A DNA stretch of 64,000 bases, taken from positions 558,001-622,000 of the forward strand of contig NZ_CP097478.1 of NCBI RefSeq assembly GCF_024029915.1, written 5' to 3'. How positions within the stretch are numbered: the first letter of the stretch is position 1; every line of letters starts with the position of its first letter. The DNA is from Fructilactobacillus ixorae. Its GTDB lineage: Bacteria; Bacillota; Bacilli; Lactobacillales; Lactobacillaceae. A program made the translations under genes and the position numbers. Positions 1 to 9,772 of this stretch are shown here, piece after piece. A model generated the notes under the pieces. The model saw nothing but the letters and a program-made list of their open reading frames with translations. It was not told where the DNA came from and ran no database searches.

Positions 1-1
1 G

Positions 2-901
2 CCAGCGAGTCAAGCGCTCGAATTATGTCCGCACGCGGTCTTTAAGGCGCCGGACTTTGAGCTGTTTCGGACCGTGTCTGACCAAATTCACGAGTTATTT
101 CATGAATATACCGACCGGATTGAAACGGTGGCCTTAGATGAAGCTTACCTGGAGATCACTACGAACAAACTGCACCTAGACGATGCGGTGCTTTTGGCGC
201 ACTGGTTACAAAGTGAGATTTGGGAGCAAACTCACTTAACCAGTTCCACGGGGCTGTCTTACAGTAAGTTTTTAGCCAAAGAAGCATCAGACTACCGTAA
301 GCCGGCTGGGATGACGGTTATTAATCCCGATGAGGCGCAGGCCTTTTTGTGGGCCCTTCCAATTGGAAAATACCGGGGAGTGGGAAAGAAAACCCTGCCG
401 AAAATGGAAGCACTGGGGATTAAAACGGGGGCTGATTTGTATCAATTTTCAGAATTAGAACTGATGAACCAGTTTGGGAAGTTTGGATACTTTTTATATC
501 GGCGGGTCCGCGGAATTGATGCGCGCCCGGTCGAGTATCAACGAGAACGAAAATCAATTGGCAAGGAACGGACGTACAATCCGTTATTACATAGTCGCGG
601 GGAGGTCCAAACCCAACTGCGCCGCCTAGCAGAATTAGTGGTGGCAGCCTTACAACGGCACCAAAAACACGGGAAGACGGTGGTATTAAAACTGCGGTAT
701 CAGGACTTTAGCACGCTGACAAAGCGGGTGACCGAACCTGATTTTTTGCCACTTGATGCCCAGAAACTCTACGAACGGGCCCTCACCATCTTTGATGATT
801 TACCGCCTACTAAGCTGGACATTCGCTTGGTGGGGATCACCGTGACCAACCTGGCCGAGTTGAACTTTCAGACGATTGATTTACCGCTCACGATTAGATA
901 G
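2..901 (+). CDS. dinB: DNA polymerase IV (Y family), 5' end outside the window
   Basis: Error-prone Y-family polymerase for translesion synthesis. The open frame is continuous from base 2, so the start codon lies upstream; a GTG at 74 is internal. The visible part begins in the palm region ([16 protein letters not shown]), followed by the [18 protein letters not shown] block, in which the adjacent D-E acidic residues are the family's catalytic metal ligands. The GVGKKT helix-hairpin-helix of the thumb comes next, then the little-finger domain up to the TAG stop. About 300 residues are visible of a usual length near 360. It is followed 69 bp later by nrnA, which has its own putative promoter. 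Confidence 0.95.
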   Translation, partial: PASQALELCPHAVFKAPDFELFRTVSDQIHELFHEYTDRIETVALDEAYLEITTNKLHLDDAVLLAHWLQSEIWEQTHLTSSTGLSYSKFLAKEASDYRKPAGMTVINPDEAQAFLWALPIGKYRGVGKKTLPKMEALGIKTGADLYQFSELELMNQFGKFGYFLYRRVRGIDARPVEYQRERKSIGKERTYNPLLHSRGEVQTQLRRLAELVVAALQRHQKHGKTVVLKLRYQDFSTLTKRVTEPDFLPLDAQKLYERALTIFDDLPPTKLDIRLVGITVTNLAELNFQTIDLPLTIR

Positions 902-904
902 GGG

Positions 905-933
905 TTTGCTAATGACCGGAGAAAGGTTATACT
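905..933 (+). promoter_or_regulatory. putative promoter of nrnA
   Basis: A TATACT -10 at 928-933 lies 17 bp downstream of a weak TTTGCT -35 at 905-910. An AGGAG ribosome-binding site at 957-961 precedes the ATG at 971. The -10 is good; the -35 is weak. Confidence 0.45.
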
Positions 934-970
934 TAACTGTTAAAACCTTTGATGACAGGAGTCTTGCACC

Positions 971-1930
971 ATGAGCATTCAAACTGAAATTTATGACCGC
1001 ATTGCGGCGGCCAATCCAATTATTATTCATCGGCACCAGCGTCCGGATCCGGATGCGATTGGCTCCCAAATGGGACTAGCGGCCATTATTCGCGCTAGTT
1101 TTCCTGACAAACAGGTTTACTGCGTTGGGAAGCAGTACGCGGGCTTTCAGGAGCTCGGGACGACCACTGAGATTAGTGACGATACCTATCAGCAAGCCTT
1201 GGTGATCGTGGTGGATACTGCGAACCAACCCCGGGTTGACGATCAGCGTTTTTCCACGGGGCAGGGCTTGATTAAAATTGATCACCATCCCAATGATGAC
1301 CAATTTGGGGACTTAATGTGGGTTAACGATGAAGCTTCCAGTGTTTCTGAAATGATTTACGACTGGTACGCGGAAAATCCTGCGTTAAAGCTACCCGATC
1401 ATGCAGCGGAGTTGTTGTACACGGGGATTGTTGGGGATACCGGGCGGTTTAAGTACCCGGCGACGACGAGTCACACCTTTTGGGTGGCAAGTCAACTAGC
1501 CCAGCATGATTTTTCGACGACGGCGGTGGCGCAGAAAGAGGACGAAATTGATGTTCCCTTAGCGCACCTTTCCGCGTACGTTTACCAGCAACTCCACATT
1601 ACGCCCTCTGGAGCGGCTTACGTGTGCCTGACCAATAACGTGATTGCGCAAATGAATTTGGGCGATGACAGTACGTCAGCTGTGGTACCACTCCCCGGCA
1701 ACATTGACCAAGTGGTCGCCTGGGCCATTTTTGTGCAACAAAAGGACGAAAGTTACCGCATTCGGCTCCGGTCCAAGGGACCCGCCATTAACGAACTGGC
1801 CAAACAACATCATGGGGGTGGCCATCCGTTGGCGAGTGGTGCGACAGCTGCTGATGCCACTGAAATTAAAGCGGTAATTACCGAACTAGACCAACTTACG
1901 ACTGCTTACAAACCAGAAAGGAACGCTTAA
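971..1930 (+). CDS. nrnA: DHH-family nanoRNase / pAp phosphatase
   Basis: Cytoplasmic phosphoesterase of the NrnA type, which degrades very short RNAs and dephosphorylates 3'-phosphoadenosine 5'-phosphate. The 319 residues show the DHH domain with metal-binding HRHQRPDPDAIGS near the N-terminus and the IDHHPNDDQFGD signature around residue 105. The C-terminal DHHA1 substrate-binding domain carries GGGHPLASGA. Length is normal for the family. The stop codon overlaps the ATG of the following helicase (TAATG), indicating translational coupling. Assignment is by motif; which of the two activities dominates cannot be read from sequence. Confidence 0.93.
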   Translation: MSIQTEIYDRIAAANPIIIHRHQRPDPDAIGSQMGLAAIIRASFPDKQVYCVGKQYAGFQELGTTTEISDDTYQQALVIVVDTANQPRVDDQRFSTGQGLIKIDHHPNDDQFGDLMWVNDEASSVSEMIYDWYAENPALKLPDHAAELLYTGIVGDTGRFKYPATTSHTFWVASQLAQHDFSTTAVAQKEDEIDVPLAHLSAYVYQQLHITPSGAAYVCLTNNVIAQMNLGDDSTSAVVPLPGNIDQVVAWAIFVQQKDESYRIRLRSKGPAINELAKQHHGGGHPLASGATAADATEIKAVITELDQLTTAYKPERNA

Positions 1931-3291
1931 TGAGTGCTGCTTTTAAAGATTATCATTTTCAACCCTTTATTATGGACGCGCTAACGGACCTGGGCTTTCA
2001 ACGCCCCACGCCCATTCAGGCGCAGGTCATTCCCACGATTCAGCACGGCAAAAGTCTCGTAGGTAAATCGGCAACTGGGAGTGGGAAGACCCACGCCTTC
2101 CTGTTACCGTTATTTGACCAACTGGATCCGACTGACCAGCAACCGCAGTTGGTAATTACCACCCCCAGCCGGGAACTGGCTTATCAAATTTACGAAAACA
2201 TCAAACAACTCGTTCGTTTTAGTCCGGCCACGCTTCACGTGGAAAACTACGTGGGTGGAACCGATAAGGAGCGGCAACTAGAAAAATTAGACCGCGAACA
2301 ACCCCAGGTGATTGTCGGGACGCCGGGACGGATTTTAGACATCGTTAAGAGTGGAAAATTAGCAATCAACGCGGCCCAACGGTTGGTAATTGATGAAGCT
2401 GATATGACGCTCGACTTAGGTTTTTTAGCGGACGTTGACCAAATCGCCGCCCGGATGGCAAAGGAGTTACAGATCATGGTTTTTTCGGCCACGATTCCAC
2501 CTAAGTTACAGCCGTTCTTGTGCAAGTACCTGAAGAATCCGGTGATTACTGACATTCCTACCGAGCACGTGATCAATGGCGATGTTTCCAACTGGTTAAT
2601 CTCCACGAAGGGGAAAGATAAAAACCAGCTAATTGCCCAGTTACTTACGATGGGGAATCCCTATCTTGCGCTGGTATTCACGAATACGCGAACCCGCGCG
2701 GATGAGCTGGCCGCGAACCTGCAAGCGCAGGGCTTAAAGGTGGCGACCCTCCATGGCGGTATGCAACCCCGGGTACGAAAGCGGGTCATGAAACAGATTC
2801 AAAACCTAGATTTTCAGTTCGTAGTTGCGACCGACCTCGCGGCACGGGGGATTAACATCCCCGGCGTTTCGTTGGTGCTTAACGATGATGTGCCGACCGA
2901 TCCAGAGTACTTTGTGCACCGGGTTGGCCGGACTGGACGCAACGGAATGCCTGGGACGGCCATCACCCTGTATACTCCAGATGAGGAAGCAAAAATTGCT
3001 GAATTAGAGGCCAAAGGAGTCCAGTTTCAACCAAAGGAAATCAAACACGGTGAAGTGGTTGATACGTATGACCGGCGCCGTCGGCAACAGTACCGCGGGC
3101 ACCACAATCGGTTAGACGGGTCTACCCTCGGAATGATTAAGAAAAAAAAGCAACAGGTCAAGCCGGGCTATAAAAAGAAAATTAAGCGTGCCATTAAACT
3201 GAAGGATGATCAGAACCGAAAGGTCGAACTTCGGCAGCAAATTCGCGCGAAAAAAAAGCAGAAAAAGCGCAGTTCACAACGCTATCAATAA
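1930..3291 (+). CDS. cshB: DEAD-box ATP-dependent RNA helicase (CshB-like)
   Basis: ATP-dependent RNA helicase. Helicase motifs are visible in order: Q motif (GFQRPTPIQAQVIP), motif I SATGSGKT, motif Ia TPSRELA, GTPGRILD, motif II DEAD, motif III SAT, and motif VI HRVGRTGRNG. After the two RecA-like domains comes a strongly basic tail (about residues 400-453, runs of K and R), typical of RNA-binding tails in CshB-type cold-shock helicases. The 453-residue length fits CshB. It is coupled to nrnA by a 1-base overlap, and its stop codon abuts the -35 box of the alaS promoter. DEAD-box family is certain; the CshB subfamily rests on the tail and context. Confidence 0.9.
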   Translation: MSAAFKDYHFQPFIMDALTDLGFQRPTPIQAQVIPTIQHGKSLVGKSATGSGKTHAFLLPLFDQLDPTDQQPQLVITTPSRELAYQIYENIKQLVRFSPATLHVENYVGGTDKERQLEKLDREQPQVIVGTPGRILDIVKSGKLAINAAQRLVIDEADMTLDLGFLADVDQIAARMAKELQIMVFSATIPPKLQPFLCKYLKNPVITDIPTEHVINGDVSNWLISTKGKDKNQLIAQLLTMGNPYLALVFTNTRTRADELAANLQAQGLKVATLHGGMQPRVRKRVMKQIQNLDFQFVVATDLAARGINIPGVSLVLNDDVPTDPEYFVHRVGRTGRNGMPGTAITLYTPDEEAKIAELEAKGVQFQPKEIKHGEVVDTYDRRRRQQYRGHHNRLDGSTLGMIKKKKQQVKPGYKKKIKRAIKLKDDQNRKVELRQQIRAKKKQKKRSSQRYQ

Positions 3292-3321
3292 TTGACAATG
3301 ATGGGTGTTTCTGACTATAAT
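3292..3321 (+). promoter_or_regulatory. sigma-A promoter of the alaS T-box transcript
   Basis: Consensus TTGACA at 3292-3297 and TATAAT at 3316-3321 with an 18-bp spacer. It begins directly at the end of the helicase gene and drives the alaS leader. Confidence 0.85.
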
Positions 3322-3334
3322 TTGCTTGTGGATA

Positions 3335-3535
3335 TCCGGGTTACTGGTTGGTTTAACAGAAAGGACGCATAGCTGAGACCGTCTAAAGCACCAGTAACCG
3401 TTGGGCTCCCACACGAGTGTGCATAACACACCGCTCCCCGCGTTATCAGGGTTAAAGAGGTTAACGACAACATCGTTGCAAACAGAGTGGTACCGCGTTT
3501 CGGCGTCTCTGGTCGCAACGGTGTTTTTTATTAAA
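3335..3535 (+). promoter_or_regulatory. T-box riboswitch leader of alaS
   Basis: Leader that senses uncharged tRNA-Ala and controls read-through into alaS. A 9-bp stem at the base of Stem I pairs 3340-3348 (GTTACTGGT) with 3390-3398. The highly conserved T-box AGAGTGGTACCGCG is at 3484-3497. A GC-rich hairpin ending in a T run at 3525-3530 serves as the terminator, and a strong RBS (AAAGGAGG, 3534-3541) follows. The T-box core is seen directly. Ala specificity follows from the downstream gene; the specifier codon was not resolved by folding. Confidence 0.93.
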
Positions 3536-3545
3536 GGAGGCCAAC

Positions 3546-6200
3546 ATGAAACAACTTAGCAGTGGACAGATTCGGCAGATGTTTCTTGATTTCTTTCATG
3601 AAAAGGGGCACGAGATCGTGCCAAGTGCATCGCTGATTCCGAAGGATGATCCCACCTTACTGTGGATTAACTCGGGAGTTGCCACCATGAAGAAATATTT
3701 TGACGGAACGGTAGCACCCGCTAATCCGCGGATGACGAGTTCACAAAAGAGCATTCGGACCAATGACATTGAAAACGTGGGGCGGACCGCCCGGCACCAA
3801 ACTCTGTTTGAGATGCTAGGCAACTTTTCGGTCGGAGACTACTTTAAACAAGAGGTCATCCCGTGGGCCTTTGAATTGCTCACCAGTGACAAATGGTTTG
3901 GCTGGGATTCAGACCGGCTGTACGTCACCTATTATCCTGAAGATACCGAAACCAAGAAATTGTGGGAGCAAGTTGGGATTGCTCCCGATCATTTAATTCC
4001 AGCTGACGATAACTTCTGGGACATTGGTCAGGGACCGTCTGGACCAGATTCTGAAATCTTTTACGATCGTGGTGCTAAGTACGATGACTTAGCGCCAGAT
4101 GACCCGGAAAACTATCCTGGGGGTGAAAACGAACGGTACTTAGAAGTTTGGAACATTGTGTTTTCCCAGTTTAACCACACGGCTGCCGGAACCTACGAAC
4201 CGTTACCGCGAAAGAATATCGATACGGGGATGGGGTTAGAACGGGTGGTGTCAGTCTTTCAAGCTGCTCCCACTAACTTTGAAACGGACTTGTTTCTACC
4301 CTTGATTAAGCGCACTGAACAAATGAGTGACCACCGCCAATACGGTCAAACCGCTGACGATGACATCGCGTTTAAGGTGATTGCCGATCACATCCGGGCC
4401 ATTACCTTTGCGATTAGCGACGGCGCTCTTCCGTCAAACGAGGGTCGCGGGTACGTGATTCGTCGGCTCCTCCGGCGGGCAACTGTGAATGGGCATCAGC
4501 TCGGGATTACCGGGGCTTTCTTGTACCAATTAGTTCCCGTGGTGGGCGAGATTATGCAATCACACTATCCGCAGGTGTTAGAACAACAAACTTACATTCA
4601 AAAAATTGTAAAGAGCGAAGAAGACCGGTTTAATGCAACCCTTAACGACGGGATTAAACTCCTCGATGACTTGATTGCAAAGACCAAAGCCGCTGGGGCC
4701 GATGAAATTGCTGGGGCCGATGCGTTTCAACTGTACGATACTTACGGTTTTCCCTTAGAACTGACGGAGGAATACGCTGGTGATCGGGGGATTAAAGTTG
4801 ACGAACCCGGCTTTGATCAGGAAATGGAACAGCAACGCCAGCGAGCACGGGAAGCTCGGGGTGACAAAGGTTCAATGAAGGTGCAACGGGATCTACTTTT
4901 AGATTTAAAAACGCCAAGTGAGTACGTGGGTTATGACCAGTTAACGGTTCCAGCTGCGACGGTAACGGATATTATCGTGGACGAGCAGTTGGTTGATCAG
5001 GTTACCAGTGGAACGGCCGAGGTGCTTTTTGATAAAACCCCGTTCTATGCTGAAATGGGTGGTCAGGTCGCCGACATTGGGAAAATTTATGCTGAGGATG
5101 GGACTGAGGTTGCCGAAGTTATAGATGTCCAACATGCACCCAACGGGCAAAACTTGCATACCATTCAGGTAACCGGCCCCTTAACTCAAGGGCAACCTTA
5201 TCGCTTAGAGGTTGACCGCAACTTTCACGCGGGAGTTGAACGCAATCACACTGCGACCCACTTGTTAGATCAATCACTACGAACGGTGCTTGGTGGGCAC
5301 ACCGAACAAGCCGGCTCGCTCGTTAAACCGGATTATCTGACCTTTGACTTTAACCATTTTGGTTCGGTTACCCAAACTGACCTGGCAAAGGTAGAACGCA
5401 TGGTCAACGACCAAATTTTTGCTGGATTACCAGTGGAAACGGTGGTGACGGACCAAAAAACTGGGAAAGAAATGGGCGCCATTGCGCTTTTTGATGATAA
5501 GTATGGCGATCAAGTTCGGGTTGTAAAGGCTGGGGACTTTTCCGTCGAATTTTGTGGCGGGGATCACGTCCACAACACGAGTCAAATTGGGTTGTTTAAG
5601 ATCATCTCTGAAAGTGGAGTGGGTGCTGGGATTCGACGCATTAAAGCCGTTACTGGCAAAGCGGCCTTTGACTACCTGAACGATGAAGAAAAGATGCTCA
5701 CAGAAATTGCGCAAACGGTGAAGGTGCCGACTAATGAACAAGCACCGGGTCGGGTCAAAGAACTGCAAGCCCAGATTAAGACCTTAGAAAGCACGCAGGA
5801 ATCGTTGGAAGCTAAACTGGCTAACCAAGAAGCCCAGGACCTCTTTACGAACCCAGAGACGATTAACGGCGTTACGTTACTAACTGGTCAGTTGGAAAAT
5901 GCCAACATGAACCAGCTCCGGGAACTAGCGGATACGTGGCGGAATGAATCCCGGTCAAACGTGTTGGTGTTAGGGACTGAAACCGATGGCAAGGCCAACC
6001 TGTTGGTGGCAGTTGATGAAGCTCACGTCCAACAGGGCATTAAGGCCGGCGATTTAATTCAGGCGATTGCGGGTCACATTCAAGGGGGCGGGGGCGGCCG
6101 ACCGAACCTCGCTCAGGCCGGCGGGAAAAACCCCACTGGAATTCCGGCAGCGCTCACGGCTGCTTCGGAATGGTTAGCCACGGAAACGGCCGCTAAATAG
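3546..6200 (+). CDS. alaS: alanyl-tRNA synthetase
   Basis: Charges tRNA-Ala and hydrolyses mischarged tRNA in an editing domain. The 884 residues are full length for AlaRS. The catalytic domain starts at the N-terminus (FHEKGHEIVPSASLIP). The editing domain carries the zinc-binding HTATH motif and, further on, CGGDHV. The C-terminal oligomerisation region ends in the GGGGGRPNLAQAGG stretch characteristic of the DHHA1 domain. It is the first gene of a likely alaS-ruvX-DUF1292 operon under the T-box leader. Only 36 bp separate it from ruvX, leaving no room for the ireB/yrzL gene often found here in related Firmicutes. Confidence 0.97.
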   Translation: MKQLSSGQIRQMFLDFFHEKGHEIVPSASLIPKDDPTLLWINSGVATMKKYFDGTVAPANPRMTSSQKSIRTNDIENVGRTARHQTLFEMLGNFSVGDYFKQEVIPWAFELLTSDKWFGWDSDRLYVTYYPEDTETKKLWEQVGIAPDHLIPADDNFWDIGQGPSGPDSEIFYDRGAKYDDLAPDDPENYPGGENERYLEVWNIVFSQFNHTAAGTYEPLPRKNIDTGMGLERVVSVFQAAPTNFETDLFLPLIKRTEQMSDHRQYGQTADDDIAFKVIADHIRAITFAISDGALPSNEGRGYVIRRLLRRATVNGHQLGITGAFLYQLVPVVGEIMQSHYPQVLEQQTYIQKIVKSEEDRFNATLNDGIKLLDDLIAKTKAAGADEIAGADAFQLYDTYGFPLELTEEYAGDRGIKVDEPGFDQEMEQQRQRAREARGDKGSMKVQRDLLLDLKTPSEYVGYDQLTVPAATVTDIIVDEQLVDQVTSGTAEVLFDKTPFYAEMGGQVADIGKIYAEDGTEVAEVIDVQHAPNGQNLHTIQVTGPLTQGQPYRLEVDRNFHAGVERNHTATHLLDQSLRTVLGGHTEQAGSLVKPDYLTFDFNHFGSVTQTDLAKVERMVNDQIFAGLPVETVVTDQKTGKEMGAIALFDDKYGDQVRVVKAGDFSVEFCGGDHVHNTSQIGLFKIISESGVGAGIRRIKAVTGKAAFDYLNDEEKMLTEIAQTVKVPTNEQAPGRVKELQAQIKTLESTQESLEAKLANQEAQDLFTNPETINGVTLLTGQLENANMNQLRELADTWRNESRSNVLVLGTETDGKANLLVAVDEAHVQQGIKAGDLIQAIAGHIQGGGGGRPNLAQAGGKNPTGIPAALTAASEWLATETAAK

Positions 6201-6236
6201 GCGGTCACTGCCGTTATTAAATGATAGGATGTTGGA

Positions 6237-6659
6237 ATGAAAATTATGGGATTAGACGTCGGCTCTAAAACGGTCGGTGTGGCAATCAGTGATGCGCTGG
6301 GCTGGACCGCGCAGGGCATTGAAATTGTACCAATTAACGAGGACGAAAAGGAATTTGGCTTAGCGCGGATTGGCGAACTCATTACGGCCAACGATGTCCA
6401 GTTAGTGGTGATCGGATTACCGAAGAACATGAATAATACGGCTGGCCCCCGAGTAAAGGCGTCCAAACGGTATGGCAAGATGGTTCGGGCTCAGTTTCAC
6501 GTTCCCGTTGAGTTTGAAGATGAACGGCTCACCACGGTCGAAGCAGAACGGATGCTGATTGAAAAAGCAGACGTTTCCCGGGCCAAACGGAAAAAGGTTA
6601 TTGATAAAGTGGCCGCAGAATTAATTTTGCAGGGATATTTAGATCGGAACCATGGCTAA
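6237..6659 (+). CDS. ruvX: RuvX/YqgF-family Holliday junction resolvase-like protein
   Basis: RNase H-fold protein of the YqgF family, linked to Holliday junction resolution and to pre-16S rRNA 5'-end processing. The 140 residues contain the metal-binding [15 protein letters not shown] at the N-terminus, the central GLPKNMN loop, DERLTT near residue 100 and DKVAAELIL at the C-terminus. All expected acidic residues are present and the length is normal. It sits between alaS and the DUF1292 gene in the standard Firmicutes order. Confidence 0.93.
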   Translation: MKIMGLDVGSKTVGVAISDALGWTAQGIEIVPINEDEKEFGLARIGELITANDVQLVVIGLPKNMNNTAGPRVKASKRYGKMVRAQFHVPVEFEDERLTTVEAERMLIEKADVSRAKRKKVIDKVAAELILQGYLDRNHG

Positions 6660-6676
6660 GCCAAAGGAGAAGACAG

Positions 6677-6973
6677 ATGGCAGATGAAGCACAAACAGAA
6701 CAAATTACCTTAATTGATGAAGATGGCAACGAAATTTTATACAACGAGTTGTTTACCTTTTCATCAGATGATTACGGGCGCTCGTACATTTTGATGTACC
6801 CGGCTGCTGAAGCGGGCAACGACAGTATTAACATTGAGGCGTATGCCTTACCCAAGGGATCGGATCCGACCGCGCCCGACGATGCAGATTTAGAACCAAT
6901 TGAAAGCGACGCCGAGTGGGAAATGGTTCAAGAAACGCTGAACACGTTTTTAGATCCCAACGGTAAAATGTAA
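6677..6973 (+). CDS. DUF1292 (YrzB) family protein
   Basis: Small, acidic, soluble protein of the DUF1292 family, 98 residues. It shows the family pattern of a short N-terminal beta segment (ITLIDEDGNEILYNELFTF), then SYILMYPA, and an acidic C-terminal half ending near MVQETLNTFL. Function is unknown. It is conserved next to ruvX in Firmicutes, which is why the assignment is safe even though no activity can be given. An AAAGGAGA ribosome-binding site lies upstream of 6677. A probable terminator follows. Confidence 0.88.
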   Translation: MADEAQTEQITLIDEDGNEILYNELFTFSSDDYGRSYILMYPAAEAGNDSINIEAYALPKGSDPTAPDDADLEPIESDAEWEMVQETLNTFLDPNGKM

Positions 6974-6983
6974 GTGAGTATGA

Positions 6984-7021
6984 AAGGAGGGTCGGCCCGT
7001 TAGTGGGACGCCCCTTTTTTT
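6984..7021 (+). terminator. probable rho-independent terminator of the alaS operon
   Basis: A GC-rich imperfect stem (AGGGTCG with CGCCCCT and inner CCC/GGG pairs) around a short loop is followed by seven T. It contains two mismatches, so it is a moderate rather than strong call. Confidence 0.55.
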
Positions 7022-7060
7022 GTTATCCATGATAAAATAGACCATATTGGAGGGATTGAC

Positions 7061-7327
7061 GTGAATAGCAAACGAAGATTTAAAACTCGCATTGGTAAGA
7101 AGGAATACACTCTGATTGGGACGGCCTCCGATCAGCACATGCGAGCCGTGGCCAAGCTGTTAAACGATGATTTGACCAAGTTAAAAAACCAATCCCAAAC
7201 GCTGAGTGATGAAGATGCAGCGATTTTACTGGCGTTTAATGCCATTTCAGAGCAACTGGATAAACAGTTGGAACTGGATCAGTTACGGTCGCACCGTGCT
7301 AGTGATGATTCAGAGCCAACCGAGTAA
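7061..7327 (+). CDS. zapA: cell division protein ZapA
   Basis: FtsZ-ring-associated protein that bundles FtsZ filaments. The 88 residues begin with the beta-hairpin typical of ZapA (KTRIGKKEYTLIGTASDQHMRAVAKLLND), followed by a long helix that would form the coiled coil. The start is a GTG preceded by GGAGGG at 7049-7054. It lies 18 bp upstream of mutS2, the usual Firmicutes neighbour, and the two are probably co-transcribed. Confidence 0.88.
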   Translation: MNSKRRFKTRIGKKEYTLIGTASDQHMRAVAKLLNDDLTKLKNQSQTLSDEDAAILLAFNAISEQLDKQLELDQLRSHRASDDSEPTE

Positions 7328-7345
7328 GTTGGGTAGGATGAGATC

Positions 7346-9700
7346 ATGAACGAAAAAATTTTACAGACATTAGAGTACCAACGAATTAAGGATCAGCTCG
7401 CCCCCTTGCTAGTGACGGAGGCGGGACAGGCAGAGTTGCAGCAACTCCTTCCCAGTTCCGATCAGGCCACGGTGCAACGGTGGTTGGATGAAACTGACGA
7501 TGGGGCTCAGTTACACCGGTTGAATCGGCTCTTACCACTGCCAAAGCTCAAATCCATTACACCGGCGGTCAAACGGCTTGGGGTTGGAGCGAGTTTGAAC
7601 GGAAAGGAACTTGCTCGGATCAGTGCAGTGTTACGAGCCAGTGCCCGGGTGCAACGTTTCTTTGCTGAATTAGAAGCGGACCACGTTCACCTGAACTTAT
7701 TGAATCAAGAGGCAGAGACCTTTGCCAGTTTACCAGACCTTGCAACGCGTCTGCGGCAGTCGATTGATGAAAATGGGTTTTTAAAGGACGATGCATCTGC
7801 AACGCTTCGATCCATTCGTCGGCGCATTTTACAACTCCAGGGAACCATTAAGGGGCGGATGGAAAGTTATCTGCACGGCAAGAAGGCCAAGGATTTGAGT
7901 GAAACGGTCATTACGATTCGGGATGATCGGTACGTCCTTCCAGTGAAGTCTGAAGCCAAGCAAAAAGTGGGCGGGATTGTCCACGACCAGAGTGCGACGG
8001 GGCAGACGTTGTACGTTGAACCTGCCAGTGTTGTTGGTTTAAACAATGACTTGCGGAGCGAGCAGAGCAACGAACGAGAAGAAAGTAAACGAATTCTGCG
8101 GGAACTATCGGATTTGTTGCGTCCCAAACGATCGGCGTTACAAGGAAATGCCCAAAAATTAGGTCACTTTGATTTTATTAACGCGAAGGCACGTTACGCC
8201 GCCCAGACGCAGGCCACCAAGCCCCGCCTTTCTGTTACCAACCAGGTGGAGTTAAAGCAGGCGCGGCACCCGCTAATTAATCAGGATCAGGTGGTTGGAA
8301 ATGATTTGACCCTCGGGTTTACATACCGCCAAATCATCATTACGGGTCCCAATACCGGGGGGAAAACGATCACAATGAAAACCCTGGGCTTGTTACAATT
8401 AATGGCACAATCGGGTTTATTTGTAACTGCCAACGAAGGGAGCCAGGCGGGCTTGTTTGACGAAGTGTTTGCGGACATTGGTGATGAACAGTCGATCGAA
8501 CAAAACCTGAGTACCTTTTCGTCACATCTGGATAACATCATTCAAATTTTAAACCAGACCACTAAGCAAAGTTTGGTATTAATCGATGAACTGGGGGCGG
8601 GGACCGATCCGCATGAAGGAGCGGCCCTGGCGATTGCCATCCTGGATGCAATTGGTGCCAAGCAAAGTGAGGTGTTAGCCACGACTCACTACCCGGAACT
8701 AAAGGTGTACGGGTATAACCGACCGGAAACAACCAACGCTTCAATGGAATTTGACGAAGCCACCTTACAACCAACCTACCGGCTGTTAATGGGAATTCCC
8801 GGTCAAAGTAACGCGTTGAGCATTGCCGCGCGCCTTGGGTTGCCAGCCAACATTGTCGCTGAAGCTCGTTCGCTTACCAGTCAGGACAGCCAAGAAATTA
8901 ATCGGATGATTCAGCAACTAACCAAGCAGACCAAATTGGCAGATGAACGGGCCCGGACGCTTGACCACGAGCTCACGGAAGCCACCGCCTTACATGCGGA
9001 GTTACAAACTAAGTTTACCCAGTTTACGGAGCAACGAGATCAGTTGTTAAACACCGCCAAGCGGGATGCTAACCAGCTAGTTGCGCGTACCAAACGGGAA
9101 GCCAATGCCGTGATTGCTGATTTGCACCACAAGCAAAAGCAGGGTGCGGCCATTAAAGAGCACGAAATCATTGCCGACCAGGGAAAACTTAATGCGTTAG
9201 AGCAGCATCCAGAACTAAAGCACAATCGGGTGCTGAAACGCCAAAAAGCCCGCAAACAGTTCCACGTGGGTGACGACGTCTTAGTGAAAACCTACGGGCA
9301 ACGAGGCGTGCTGCTGAAAAAAGTTGGAAACCATGACTGGGAAGTGGAACTTGGAATTTTAAAGATGAAGGTGGCCGAAGCCGACTTAGAAAAGATGGAA
9401 CCAGAAAAACCAAAGGCTAAACCAAAGGCCACCGTGCGTCGGACCAGTTCAACGGGCTTATCCACCACTTTGGACCTGCGGGGCGTGCGGTATGAAGATG
9501 CGATGCAGCGTTTAGATCGCTACATTGACGCGGCGCTCCTGGCGGGGTATCCTTCGGTTACGATTATTCACGGCAAGGGAACCGGCGCTTTGCGAACCGG
9601 AGTCACGAATTACCTGAAACGGAACCGGCAGGTCGCCTCCTTTGGCTTTTCACCAGCGAATGCTGGTGGAGACGGGTCAACGGTGGTAAAATTCAAATAA
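7346..9700 (+). CDS. mutS2: endonuclease MutS2
   Basis: MutS-family ATPase that suppresses recombination or acts at collided ribosomes. It lacks the mismatch-recognition domain of MutS. In 784 residues: an N-terminal clamp/lever region, Walker A GPNTGGKTITMKT near residue 335, the LIDELGAGTDPHEG Walker B/signature block, a long coiled-coil region (about 520-620), a KOW-like linker, and a C-terminal Smr nuclease domain with LDLRGVRYEDAM and HGKGTGALR. Length and domain order are standard. It follows zapA at short spacing. Confidence 0.96.
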   Translation: MNEKILQTLEYQRIKDQLAPLLVTEAGQAELQQLLPSSDQATVQRWLDETDDGAQLHRLNRLLPLPKLKSITPAVKRLGVGASLNGKELARISAVLRASARVQRFFAELEADHVHLNLLNQEAETFASLPDLATRLRQSIDENGFLKDDASATLRSIRRRILQLQGTIKGRMESYLHGKKAKDLSETVITIRDDRYVLPVKSEAKQKVGGIVHDQSATGQTLYVEPASVVGLNNDLRSEQSNEREESKRILRELSDLLRPKRSALQGNAQKLGHFDFINAKARYAAQTQATKPRLSVTNQVELKQARHPLINQDQVVGNDLTLGFTYRQIIITGPNTGGKTITMKTLGLLQLMAQSGLFVTANEGSQAGLFDEVFADIGDEQSIEQNLSTFSSHLDNIIQILNQTTKQSLVLIDELGAGTDPHEGAALAIAILDAIGAKQSEVLATTHYPELKVYGYNRPETTNASMEFDEATLQPTYRLLMGIPGQSNALSIAARLGLPANIVAEARSLTSQDSQEINRMIQQLTKQTKLADERARTLDHELTEATALHAELQTKFTQFTEQRDQLLNTAKRDANQLVARTKREANAVIADLHHKQKQGAAIKEHEIIADQGKLNALEQHPELKHNRVLKRQKARKQFHVGDDVLVKTYGQRGVLLKKVGNHDWEVELGILKMKVAEADLEKMEPEKPKAKPKATVRRTSSTGLSTTLDLRGVRYEDAMQRLDRYIDAALLAGYPSVTIIHGKGTGALRTGVTNYLKRNRQVASFGFSPANAGGDGSTVVKFK

Positions 9701-9710
9701 GTTTAAATGA

Positions 9711-9738
9711 TTGTAATTTTGCCCAAACTTGTTATACT
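9711..9738 (+). promoter_or_regulatory. promoter of trxA
   Basis: TTGTAA at 9711-9716 and TATACT at 9733-9738, 16-bp spacer, in the 72-bp gap before trxA. An AGGAGG ribosome-binding site precedes the ATG at 9773. Confidence 0.65.
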
Positions 9739-9772
9739 TACAGATAGTAAGTGAATTAAGGAGGAATTAAAA

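Noticed and set aside
2247-2606. Long minus-strand frame inside the DEAD-box gene
   Set aside because: It overlaps a strongly supported gene with full helicase motifs and has no recognisable protein features.
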